Shown: piece after piece, positions 50,280-58,004 of the stretch
How positions within the stretch are numbered: the first letter of the stretch is position 1
Layout: each line of letters opens with the position of its first letter
DNA from: Hydrogenophaga sp. SL48
GTDB lineage: Bacteria > Pseudomonadota > Gammaproteobacteria > Burkholderiales > Burkholderiaceae_C
Direction of reading: 5' to 3'
Assembly: GCF_021729865.1 (NCBI RefSeq)
Contig: NZ_CP063400.1
Location: forward strand, 3,038,001-3,102,000
DNA length: 64,000 nucleotides
Made by a program: the position numbers and the translations under genes
The notes under the pieces: model-generated
What the model was told of the DNA's origin: nothing
Seen by the model: the letters and a program-made list of their open reading frames with translations, nothing else
Database searches by the model: none

Positions 50280-50360
50280 ACCCCTGCCGCGCTGCGCGCG
50301 ACCCCCTCCAGGGGGCAACGCGAAGTGGCCCGGCGAAGCCGGTTCCACCGCGTTCTGGGT
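50280..50360 (+). repeat. Dispersed hairpin repeat, copy 5
   Basis: This copy starts 4 bp after the ynjB stop with CACCCCTGCCGCGCTGCGCG (50281-50300), then CCCCCTCCAGGGGG and GGCCCGGCGAAGCCGGTTCC. It is the reverse complement of copies 1, 2 and 4, which matches plus-strand transcription. Confidence 0.8.
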
Positions 50361-50403
50361 CCGGGCACTTCGCTCCGGATGAGTCTGCGTTCATCGCGCG
50401 CGC

Positions 50404-52173
50404 ATGAACAACTTGCGCTTGCCCGCAGCCCTGGCCTTGCTCCTGCTCGCTGCCCTGCCGCTCCTCGCCACAGCGGCACTGGCACTCGGTGCGTTGTTCG
50501 ACGCCAGCGCCTGGCACGCGCTCTGGCAAGACCCGCAATGGCAGCGTGCCCTGACCTACAGCATCTGGACCGGTCTGGCCTCCACCGCGCTCGCCTGGTG
50601 GGGCGCCGCGGCACTGCTGGCTCAAGGCTTCGTCGGCCAATCGCTGAACCGTTTGCTGCGCGGTCTGCCTGTGATGCTGGCCACGCCGCATGCCGCCTTC
50701 GCCATCGGGCTGGCGTTTCTGATCGCGCCCAGTGGCTGGCTGCTGCGTGCCGCCTCGCCCTGGCTCACCGGCTTTGAATTCCCCCCTCCCTGGCCGACCA
50801 CGCAGGACCCCTGGGGCCTGGGTCTGATCGCCGCGCTGACGGCCAAAGAAATCCCCTTCCTGCTCTGGACCGCCGCCACCCAGCTGCAGCGCGACGACCT
50901 GCGCCAGCGCTGGCGCGCCGAACACGCGCTGGCGCAGACGCTGGGTTACAGCCCGCAGCGCGCCTACTGGCGCGTGGTCTGGCCGCAGTTGGCGCCGCGC
51001 CTGTTCTGGCCGCTGCTCGCGGTGCTGGCCTATGGCCTCACTGTGGTGGACATGGCGCTGGTCATCGGACCCGCCTCGCCGCCCACGCTGGCGGTGCTGG
51101 CCTGGCAGTGGCTGCAGGACGCCGATCTCGCCATCAACGCGCAGGGCGCGGCGGCGGGGGGCGTGCTGGCCATCGTGGTGCTGGTGTCGGCGCTGGGCTG
51201 GCGCGCGCTGCAAGCCGTTGCCACGCACCGCGCACGCCTGGGCAACGGTGAGCGCGGTCATGAACCAAAGCGCTCGCCAACTCCGTCCGTTCGCCCTGAG
51301 CCCTTCGACGAGCTCAGGACAGGCTCTGTCGAAGGGCTCAAACGAACAAGGGCCAGCATCGTGCGATGGCTTCGACAGGCTCAGCCCGAACGGCGTGGGT
51401 TGGGCGGCACCAAGACCGCCTTCGGCTTCTGGCTGCTCGCCGCCCTCTACGCCGCCGTCCTGCTCACCCTCGCCATCGGCAGCATCGCCGGCGTCTGGCC
51501 CTTCCCCGCGCTCTGGCCTGAGGCGCTCACCACCCAGGCCTGGCACAGCGTCTGGTCCAGCCGCAGCACCCTCAGCACCACGCTGGTCCTCGCGCTCGCG
51601 GCCGCCGTGCTGGCGCTGGCATGGTGCGTGGCCTGGCTCGAACTCGCCCCGCGCCACTGGGACACCGCCATGCGCCCGCTGCTCAACCTGCCGCTGGTGC
51701 TGCCCGCCGTGTTGTGGGTGGTGGGCCTGTACCGTGTGGCGCTGTGGCTGCGGCTGGAAGGCCAGTGGAGCGGCCTGCTGCTGGCGCACACCGCGATGGT
51801 GTTGCCCTATGTGCTGCTCGCGCTCTCGCCCGCCTACCTGGGCTTTGACCCGCGTTACCAGGCGCTGTCCGCCAGCCTGGGCCACGGGCGCTGGCGCTTC
51901 CTGCTGCGCGTGAAGTGGCCGCTGCTGCGACGAGCGCTGTCCGCCAGCGCCGCCGTGGGCTTCGCGGTCAGCGTGGCGCAGTACCTGCCTACGCTGTACA
52001 TCGGCGCGGGCCGCTTCTCCAGCGTCACCACCGAAGCCGTCACGCTCGCGGCCGGCGCGCAGCGCTCGCTCACCAGCGCCTACGCGGGCCTGCAGTTCCT
52101 GCTGCCGGTGCTGGCCTTCGGCATCGCCGCCTGGGTCGGCCGCCCGCGCCGCTTTAAAGTCGCCACCACATGA
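50404..52173 (+). CDS. ynjC: YnjC-like ABC transporter permease (two fused halves)
   Basis: This 589-residue inner-membrane protein has two permease halves, each with about six helices and an EAA-type loop: 'EHALAQTLGYSPQRAYWRVVWPQLAPR' in the first and 'YQALSASLGHGRWRFLLRVKWPLLRRA' in the second. The E. coli protein has about 510 residues. The excess lies mainly in the linker (about residues 280-340), where a translated palindromic repeat (PEPFDELRTGSVEG, then WLRQAQPERR) is inserted without breaking the frame. It overlaps ynjD by 4 bp. Confidence 0.87.
   Translation: MNNLRLPAALALLLLAALPLLATAALALGALFDASAWHALWQDPQWQRALTYSIWTGLASTALAWWGAAALLAQGFVGQSLNRLLRGLPVMLATPHAAFAIGLAFLIAPSGWLLRAASPWLTGFEFPPPWPTTQDPWGLGLIAALTAKEIPFLLWTAATQLQRDDLRQRWRAEHALAQTLGYSPQRAYWRVVWPQLAPRLFWPLLAVLAYGLTVVDMALVIGPASPPTLAVLAWQWLQDADLAINAQGAAAGGVLAIVVLVSALGWRALQAVATHRARLGNGERGHEPKRSPTPSVRPEPFDELRTGSVEGLKRTRASIVRWLRQAQPERRGLGGTKTAFGFWLLAALYAAVLLTLAIGSIAGVWPFPALWPEALTTQAWHSVWSSRSTLSTTLVLALAAAVLALAWCVAWLELAPRHWDTAMRPLLNLPLVLPAVLWVVGLYRVALWLRLEGQWSGLLLAHTAMVLPYVLLALSPAYLGFDPRYQALSASLGHGRWRFLLRVKWPLLRRALSASAAVGFAVSVAQYLPTLYIGAGRFSSVTTEAVTLAAGAQRSLTSAYAGLQFLLPVLAFGIAAWVGRPRRFKVATT
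51281..51406. repeat. REP-like palindromic element inside ynjC
   Basis: The arms CCCTTCGAC (51301-51309) and GTCGAAGGG (51328-51336) form a hairpin around GAGCTCAGGACAGGCTCT, with flanking CCTGAG/CTCA and GTTCG/CGAAC pairs. A second partial copy, GGCTTCGACAGGCTCAGCCC (51368-51387), follows. This is the TTCGACAGGCTCAG intergenic repeat type widespread in betaproteobacteria; here it sits within a coding frame. Confidence 0.85.
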
Positions 52174-52820
52174 CACTCTCGGTCCACATCACCACCCTGG
52201 GCAGCGCGCAAGGCACGCTGTTGCAGGACTTGCGTTTCGAGGTGCGGCCGGGCCAGATCCTCACGCTCATGGGCGCCAGCGGCAGCGGCAAGAGCTCGGT
52301 GCTCGCCGCCATCGCCGGCACGTTGGGCAGCGTGGCCGAGGGCGCGCAGGCGCTGCGCTGCACCGGATCGGTCCGGCTCAATGGCGAAGACATCACCCAC
52401 CTCCCCACTGCGCAGCGCGGCATCGGCCTGCTGTTCCAGGACGCTTTGCTCTTCGCGCACATGACTGTGGCCGAGAACCTGCTTTTCGCCGTACCGCCCG
52501 GCCCGCGCGCGCAGCGGCTGGCCCAGGTGCAGCAGGCGCTCGACGAAGCGGGATTGAGCGGCTACGGCGAGCGCGACCCGGCCACGCTCTCGGGCGGGCA
52601 GCGCGCGCGCGTGGCGCTCATGCGCGCCCTGCTCGCGCAACCCAAAGCGCTGCTGCTCGACGAGCCGTTTTCCAAACTCGACGCCGCGCTGCGGGACCAG
52701 TTCCGCGCCTTCGTTTTCGACCACATCCGCGCGCGCCACATCCCCGCCGTGCTGGTGACGCACGATGCGGCCGACATCGCCGACCCAACACGGGTCGTGG
52801 AGCTGGCCCATGTTGGATAA
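52170..52820 (+). CDS. ynjD: YnjD-like ABC transporter ATP-binding protein
   Basis: This 216-residue ATPase is complete: Walker A 'GASGSGKSS' (about 35-43), Q-loop in 'LLFQDALLF', signature 'LSGGQRARVALMRALL', Walker B 'ALLLDEPFSKLD' and the switch His in 'VLVTHDAAD'. It energises the YnjB/YnjC importer. The start overlaps the ynjC stop by 4 bp, and the 3' end overlaps the ynjF start by 11 bp. Confidence 0.93.
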   Translation: MTLSVHITTLGSAQGTLLQDLRFEVRPGQILTLMGASGSGKSSVLAAIAGTLGSVAEGAQALRCTGSVRLNGEDITHLPTAQRGIGLLFQDALLFAHMTVAENLLFAVPPGPRAQRLAQVQQALDEAGLSGYGERDPATLSGGQRARVALMRALLAQPKALLLDEPFSKLDAALRDQFRAFVFDHIRARHIPAVLVTHDAADIADPTRVVELAHVG

Positions 52821-53415
52821 GGCCGTTCAGCAGGCGCTGCGACCCCTCATGACGCGGGCCGCGCGCGGCCTCGTGCGCCTGGGGGTGGGGGCCGACGCGA
52901 TCAGCGTCGCCGGCTTCGCCCTCGGCATGGCCGCGGCCGGTGCCATCGCCTTCCAGCAGTACCTGCCGGGCCTGGCGCTGCTGCTGCTCTCGCGCCTGAT
53001 GGACGGACTCGACGGCGCCGTGGCGCGCGCCACCCGGCCCACCGACCGCGGCGGCTTTCTCGACATCACGCTCGACTTCCTGTTCTACGCCGCCATCCCG
53101 CTGGCCTTCGCGTTGGCCAACCCTGTCGCCAACGCCCTGCCCGCTGCCGTGTTGCTCGCCGCCTTCATCGGCACCGGCAGCAGCTTCCTCGCCTTCGCGG
53201 CTGTGGCCGAGAAGCGGCAGCTGCACTCGGTGGCGTTCCCTGACAAGAGCTTCTACTTTCTCGGTGGCCTGACCGAAGCGACGGAGACCATCACCGCCTT
53301 CGCCGCCATGTGCCTGTGGCCACAGTGGTTCCCCCAGATCGCCTACGGCTTCGCGGTGTTGTGCGGCATCACCATCGTGCTGCGCATCGGCTGGGGCTGG
53401 CAGCGGTTCCGCTGA
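52810..53415 (+). CDS. ynjF: YnjF-like CDP-alcohol phosphatidyltransferase family protein
   Basis: This 201-residue integral membrane protein has the CDP-alcohol phosphotransferase signature: 'MDGLDGAVAR' followed by 'GGFLDITLD', giving DxxDGxxAR, G, then DxxxD with all acidic residues present. About five hydrophobic helices are seen. It transfers a substituted phosphate from a CDP-alcohol to an unknown acceptor. The link with a ynjBCD transporter is the same as in E. coli. The start is taken at 52810 because upstream codons are ynjD sequence. Confidence 0.87.
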   Translation: MLDKAVQQALRPLMTRAARGLVRLGVGADAISVAGFALGMAAAGAIAFQQYLPGLALLLLSRLMDGLDGAVARATRPTDRGGFLDITLDFLFYAAIPLAFALANPVANALPAAVLLAAFIGTGSSFLAFAAVAEKRQLHSVAFPDKSFYFLGGLTEATETITAFAAMCLWPQWFPQIAYGFAVLCGITIVLRIGWGWQRFR

Positions 53416-53585
53416 GCGCTTCTGCCCCATCCCACACTGGGTGACCGCACCCCATCCAGCCCGCAGTGCCCACCAGCGTTGCCGTAAACTCCCTGCGAGG
53501 TTCTCTCAGGCCGCCCCACGGCGCGTCCATCGGGGAGCCCTTGTGCGGAGGCACTGCGTATGAACACCATGCTGGAGAACAAGAC

Positions 53586-54254
53586 ATGAAGGGCGTGATG
53601 GGCTTTCTGGAGAAGGCGGGGCTGGTCCGCATGGACACGTCCCACGACAGCGTGGAGCCTCCTCCAGCGCCCAACCCGGCCGTGCCGGCGGAACCCGCCG
53701 CCACGCCACCGCCCGAAGCCGCGATGCCGGTCGTTGGTGCCCCCCTGAAACTCGACGAGATCTACGCCAAGGCGGGCGTGCCGGTGTCGCTCTACCCCGC
53801 CGAGCGCCTGCTGCGGCTGATCGAGGGCCTGAGCGCGATGGACCCCGGCACCCGGCTGATGGCCATCAAAGCCATGGACGCGGCCGACGAGTCATGGACC
53901 ATCGAAGACCCGCTGGCCGACGCGCAAACCAAGGCCCAGGCGCTGGCCATGCACGCCGAGCTGCTGCAGCTCAACCTGCAGGCGCTGGAACGCGACACGC
54001 TGGCGCGGATCGAGACCGTGACCGCCAAGCGTGAAAAAGTCGTGGGAGACATCCGCCAGCAAATGGCAGAGCTCGACGCCCTGATGAACCGCGAGGTGGC
54101 CCGTGCCGCCCAGGACATCGCGGGTCAGGAAGCCCAGCTCCAGGCCGCCCGCGAACACACCGCCGGCCAACTCGCCAGCCTGTCGCAGCTTGGCCAGCAA
54201 TTGCAGAACCTCTCGGCGCAGTTCGCTGCGCCCGTCGCCGCCCCCAAGGAATGA
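53586..54254 (+). CDS. Coiled-coil protein of unknown function, first gene of PspA/AAA+/TerB operon
   Basis: I do not recognise a family. The 222-residue protein starts after GGAGAACAAGAC. It has a short amphipathic start (MKGVMGFLEKAGLVRMD), a Pro/Ala-rich linker (about 21-54), a small helical block ('LDEIYAKAGVPVSLYPAERLL', 'LSAMDPGTRLMAIKAM') and a long predicted coiled coil (about 110-215) with 'TVTAKREKVVGDIRQQMAEL'. No signal peptide or transmembrane helix is evident, so it is probably cytosolic. It is the first of seven same-strand genes that include PspA-like and AAA+ proteins, with a 4-bp gap to the next gene, so it may be a scaffold or regulator of that complex. Confidence 0.8.
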   Translation: MKGVMGFLEKAGLVRMDTSHDSVEPPPAPNPAVPAEPAATPPPEAAMPVVGAPLKLDEIYAKAGVPVSLYPAERLLRLIEGLSAMDPGTRLMAIKAMDAADESWTIEDPLADAQTKAQALAMHAELLQLNLQALERDTLARIETVTAKREKVVGDIRQQMAELDALMNREVARAAQDIAGQEAQLQAAREHTAGQLASLSQLGQQLQNLSAQFAAPVAAPKE

Positions 54255-54258
54255 CCCC

Positions 54259-54735
54259 ATGGCCAGCTTGACCCCCCTTTCCAAAGGCCTGATCGGCCTC
54301 GCCGTGATCGGCGCCATGGCCTCGGCCGTGTGGAACTTCGCGCTCAAGGACGGCTTCGGCCCCGCAGCGCCAGCGTCCACCGCGACCACCACCAGCCCGA
54401 CCCCATCGGAAACGCCCACCACCAGCGTCATCTCGACGCCGCCGAACACGCCACCGGCCCCCATCGAGGCACCCGCCGTCAGCAACAGCAGCGGCGACCT
54501 GTCACCGGCCGAGCACGCCGCGCAAGGCCGCCAGTTCATGGAGAGCGGCGACTTCGCCCAGGCCCGCCAGCACCTGGAGCAGGCGGTACAGGGCGGCGAC
54601 GCCGGTGCGGCCTGCCACCTCGGCGAAATGACGCTCAAGGGCCAGGGCGGCATCAAAGCCGACCAGGACGCCGCCGCCAAACTCTTCCAGCTGGCCCAGT
54701 CCCGCAACACCATCTGTTTCGCGCCCGGCCAGTGA
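54259..54735 (+). CDS. Membrane-anchored Sel1/TPR-like protein
   Basis: This 158-residue protein has one N-terminal hydrophobic helix (about 8-26), then a Thr/Ser/Pro linker (about 35-75) and a Sel1/TPR-like domain: 'AAQGRQFMESGDFAQARQHLEQAVQGGDAGAACHLGEMTLKGQ'. The domain most likely faces the periplasm. Such domains bind partner proteins. It lies 4 bp after the coiled-coil gene and 32 bp before the peptidoglycan-binding fusion, so it may link the cytosolic parts of the system to the envelope. Confidence 0.8.
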   Translation: MASLTPLSKGLIGLAVIGAMASAVWNFALKDGFGPAAPASTATTTSPTPSETPTTSVISTPPNTPPAPIEAPAVSNSSGDLSPAEHAAQGRQFMESGDFAQARQHLEQAVQGGDAGAACHLGEMTLKGQGGIKADQDAAAKLFQLAQSRNTICFAPGQ

Positions 54736-54767
54736 GGCCGCACACGCCCTCTTTCCAAGGACACCCC

Positions 54768-56336
54768 ATGCACATCCGCCACATCGCCCTGGCCGCCGCC
54801 CTGATCAGCGGCCTCTGGACCGGTTCCACCCACGCCCAGGGCTTCGTCTTCGGCACCGCTGAACCCAAAGCCCCAACCGCGGCGCCGGCCGGCGCGCGCA
54901 ACGCCAAGGTCGAGTCGGCGCAGCGCCTGCTGGCCCGCCTGGGTCTGCTGCGCGAAACGCCCTCGGGCACGCTGACCCCGGCCACGCTGGACGCCATGCG
55001 CGCCTTTGCCGCGCGCACCGGCACGGCACCCGCCAGCGAAGTCAACGACGCGCTGCTCAACGCCATCCGCCGCCACATCTGGACCAGCCAGAACTGGTCC
55101 AGCGGCAACTACAAGGGCAAAGAAAAGATCGTGGACGCGGCGGGCCTGCGCGAGGCGCAGATCCTGCTGGGCAAGCTGGGCTTCAACGCCGGCCCGCTGG
55201 ACGGCACCTTCGGCCCGCAGACCCAGGTCGCCACCGAGGCCTTCCAGGAATCGCAGGGCGTGAGCGTGGACGGCCTGATCACCTCGACCGTGCTGATGAA
55301 CCTGCGCCGCGCGGTGAACGGCGCAGGCGCGGGTGCCAAGGAAACCGTGCGCGTGCTCAACTGGCCCGACTACATCGAGCCCAGCGTGCTGCAGGACTTC
55401 GAGAAGGAATTCAACATCCGCGTGGTCTACGACATCTTCGCGGACAACGACGACCTGCAGGCCCGCCTCGGCGCGGCCGGCACGCCCTACGACGTGGTGT
55501 TCCCCACGGCCAATGCGGTGCCCGGCATGGCGGCCAAGGGCCTGCTCGGCAAGCTCGACAAAGCCAGCCTGAAAAACCTGAACAACATCGACCCGCGCGT
55601 GGACGCCACCCTGCGCGCATGGGACAAGGACGGCGCCTACAGCCTGCCCTACATGTGGTACACGGTCGGCATCGCCTGGAACCCCAAGCTGACCAGCAAA
55701 GCCTTCCCCGGCCACACCATGGACGCGCTGGCCACCGTGTTCGATCCGGCCATCGCCAAGCGCTTCCAGTCGTGTGGCATCGGCGTGGTCGATTCGGCAT
55801 CCGACGTGCTCCCGCTCGCCGCCATGGCCGGCGGCCAGCCCAAGTGGAATGGTCGCGCTTCGATTGCCGCCGCCGAGAAGGTGATGGAGCGCCTCGCGGG
55901 CACGGTCAAGGTCATCCCCACCGACCAGTTCATCGACTCGCTGGCCAACGGCAAGCTCTGCGTCGCCATCGGCTTCTCGGGCGACGCGGTGCAGGCGCAG
56001 GGCAAGTCGCGCGGCGCGGTCGAGTACCGCGTGCCGGCCGACGGCGGCCTGCTCGCCATCGACGCCATGGCCGTCCCGGCCAACGCGAAGAACAAGCGCG
56101 CCGCGCACCAGTTCATCGACTACCTGATGCGGCCCCAGGTGATCGCCAAGGTGTCCAACACCGTGGGTTATGCCAACGCCAACCTGAAGGCCGGCGAGTT
56201 CATGAGCGCGAGCGTGAAGAGCAACCCGGCCGTGGTGCCCAGCACCACTTCGCTGAGCCGCTCGTCGCCGATCCCGGTGCTGTCCGAGCAGGACGAGCAG
56301 GAGATCAACCGCATCTGGTCGCGCTTCGCCAAGTGA
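54768..56336 (+). CDS. Peptidoglycan-binding domain fused to PotD/PotF-like substrate-binding protein
   Basis: This 522-residue exported protein has a signal peptide (about 1-23, THA-Q). Residues about 45-100 look like a degenerate peptidoglycan-binding domain, and 124-182 are a clear PG_binding_1 domain ('LREAQILLGKLGFNAGPLDG', 'FGPQTQVATEAFQ'). Residues about 191-522 resemble polyamine-binding PotD/PotF proteins ('VRVLNWPDYIEPSVLQDFEK', 'YDVVFPTANAVPGMA', 'YSLPYMWYTVGIAWNP'). No transporter genes are adjacent. The fusion suggests a wall-tethered small-molecule sensor rather than a transport component. Confidence 0.85.
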   Translation: MHIRHIALAAALISGLWTGSTHAQGFVFGTAEPKAPTAAPAGARNAKVESAQRLLARLGLLRETPSGTLTPATLDAMRAFAARTGTAPASEVNDALLNAIRRHIWTSQNWSSGNYKGKEKIVDAAGLREAQILLGKLGFNAGPLDGTFGPQTQVATEAFQESQGVSVDGLITSTVLMNLRRAVNGAGAGAKETVRVLNWPDYIEPSVLQDFEKEFNIRVVYDIFADNDDLQARLGAAGTPYDVVFPTANAVPGMAAKGLLGKLDKASLKNLNNIDPRVDATLRAWDKDGAYSLPYMWYTVGIAWNPKLTSKAFPGHTMDALATVFDPAIAKRFQSCGIGVVDSASDVLPLAAMAGGQPKWNGRASIAAAEKVMERLAGTVKVIPTDQFIDSLANGKLCVAIGFSGDAVQAQGKSRGAVEYRVPADGGLLAIDAMAVPANAKNKRAAHQFIDYLMRPQVIAKVSNTVGYANANLKAGEFMSASVKSNPAVVPSTTSLSRSSPIPVLSEQDEQEINRIWSRFAK

Positions 56337-56376
56337 GAACGCCCGTGAATCCGCGAACGACACCGGCCCCACGACC

Positions 56377-57246
56377 TTGAGCGACAAGCCTTCCTACCTG
56401 GGCGCCTTCCTGCGCCACCCCGCCAACCGCACCGCCTTGCTGGCGGCCGGCGTGGTGGCGATCTTTGCGTCCATCCCCATGGGGCTGGCGGGGCTGGCGC
56501 TGGTCGGCACGCTGGCGGTGGGCACCGAAATTCTGGCGGCGCTGATGGTGCCGAGCCTGCCCTCGTTCAAGGCCTGGGTCGACCGCGAGGCCCACCACCA
56601 GAGCCTCAGCCAACGTCGTCAGTTGCTGATCGCCGAGCTGAGCGACCGCGGCGAGTCCGACGCGCTGGCCACCTACCAGCACATGTGGGAACGCGTGCAG
56701 GCGCTCTACCAGACGGCGGGCGACCGGCAGACCACCTTGACGCGGCAGGACGTGGAAAAACTCGACACGCTCACGGTGGACTACCTCGGTCTCTGCGCGG
56801 TCAACGCCTCGCTGCGCCGGCGCAAGGACCCCACCAGCGAAGACCAGGTGAACCGCCGCATCGCCAACGTCGAGGCGCAGCTGCGCAACCCCGCGCTGGG
56901 CGACGAAGAGGCGCGGCAGCTGCGCGCCACGCTCGCCGAATACACCGAGGTGCTGAACCGGTCGCGCCGCCTCGCGGTGCGGCGCAGCGCCCTCGAAGCC
57001 ACGCTGGTCGCCATGCCCGACAAGATGGAAGAGGTGTACCAGCTGGTGATCACCTCGCCCTACGCCACCGACATGGGCAGCAAGCTCGAAGACTCGCTCT
57101 CGCGCCTGCGCATCGCCGAAGAGGTGGCGGCCGAATTCGACGATGCCGACCTCGCGGCCTTTGGCAACAAGACCTCACGCACCAGCGCCTCTCGCAATGC
57201 CCACAGCGCAGCCGCCCGCCAGGCCGCGCAGCGCCAGAACACCTGA
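56377..57246 (+). CDS. Membrane protein with two helices and coiled-coil domain, unknown family
   Basis: This 289-residue protein has a TTG start (no better ATG in frame). Residues about 19-57 form two closely spaced hydrophobic helices (LLAAGVVAIFASIPMG, LALVGTLAVGTEILAALMV). The rest is helical and charged with predicted coiled coil ('DQVNRRIANVEAQLRN', 'LRATLAEYTEVLNRSRRLAV') and ends in an Ala/Ser/Asn-rich tail. No family is recognised. It immediately precedes the pspA-like gene (35 bp), so it is a candidate membrane docking partner, comparable in position to PspB/PspC but not similar in sequence. Confidence 0.8.
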   Translation: MSDKPSYLGAFLRHPANRTALLAAGVVAIFASIPMGLAGLALVGTLAVGTEILAALMVPSLPSFKAWVDREAHHQSLSQRRQLLIAELSDRGESDALATYQHMWERVQALYQTAGDRQTTLTRQDVEKLDTLTVDYLGLCAVNASLRRRKDPTSEDQVNRRIANVEAQLRNPALGDEEARQLRATLAEYTEVLNRSRRLAVRRSALEATLVAMPDKMEEVYQLVITSPYATDMGSKLEDSLSRLRIAEEVAAEFDDADLAAFGNKTSRTSASRNAHSAAARQAAQRQNT

Positions 57247-57281
57247 ACCCCAACACCCCCGCTTTCAACCAGGAGCTTCCC

Positions 57282-57992
57282 ATGGCCAACAACGCAATCT
57301 TCGCCCGCCTCGCCAACCTCTGGACCGGCTTCATCTCCCTGTGGGTCTCGGACATCGAAAAAGAGCACCCCGAGATCGCCTACCAGAACGCGATCGCCTC
57401 GATGATCCAGAAGTACACCCAGCTCAAGGCCGCCACCGGTGCCATCATCGCGCGCCGCCAGGACATCACCTCGCGCCTGGAGGCCCATGAGCGCGAACTC
57501 GCTGCCGTGACCGCCGACCTCGAAGCGGCGATGGCCACCAACCAGGACGACCTCGCCGTGGTGCTGATCCAGAAGAAGAACACGCTGGACGCGGCCCTCA
57601 CCGAGCTGCGCGCCGACGCCGCCCAGGCCACCGCCGACGCCGACAACGCCAAGGACTCGCTGATCCAGGTGAAGTCCGAGATCGACAAGCTCAAGGCCGA
57701 GAAGGAGCGCATGCTGGCGCAGATGCACAGCGCGCAGGCCCGCATCAAGATCCAGGGCCAGCTGGACGGCCTCTCGGTGGACGCCGAGGTGCAGGCGCTG
57801 GGCGCCGTGCGCGAGCACATCAAGGGCCAGGTGGCGCAGGCCAGCCTGGGCGCCGAGCTGCAGAACTCCGACCTCGACGTGCGCCTGAACAAGCTGCGCC
57901 AGAGCAGCGGCAGCGTGACCGCCAAGGCCCAGCTCGAAGCCATGAAGCAGGCCCGCGCCGCCGCGCAAGCCGCCCCCACCAAAACCCTCTGA
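57282..57992 (+). CDS. PspA/IM30-family protein
   Basis: This 236-residue, almost entirely helical protein fits the PspA/IM30 (ESCRT-III-like) layout. A membrane-facing N-terminal helix (MANNAIFARLANLWTGF) is followed by 'EIAYQNAIASMIQKYTQLK', a long heptad-rich hairpin ('RLEAHERELAAVTADLEAAM', 'IKSEIDKLKAEKERMLAQ'-like) and a C-terminal helix region. It has a good AGGAGCTTCC site before the ATG. Family members polymerise on damaged inner membrane. It is encoded directly before an AAA+ ATPase, which recalls the PspA-PspF and ESCRT-III-Vps4 pairings. The family call is by pattern and moderately sure. Confidence 0.78.
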   Translation: MANNAIFARLANLWTGFISLWVSDIEKEHPEIAYQNAIASMIQKYTQLKAATGAIIARRQDITSRLEAHERELAAVTADLEAAMATNQDDLAVVLIQKKNTLDAALTELRADAAQATADADNAKDSLIQVKSEIDKLKAEKERMLAQMHSAQARIKIQGQLDGLSVDAEVQALGAVREHIKGQVAQASLGAELQNSDLDVRLNKLRQSSGSVTAKAQLEAMKQARAAAQAAPTKTL

Positions 57993-58004
57993 GCCGCCCC
58001 GCGC

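Noticed and set aside
51241..51420. Frameshift or two separate permease genes in ynjC
   Set aside because: The frame is continuous through the inserted repeat, and fused permease halves are normal for YnjC.
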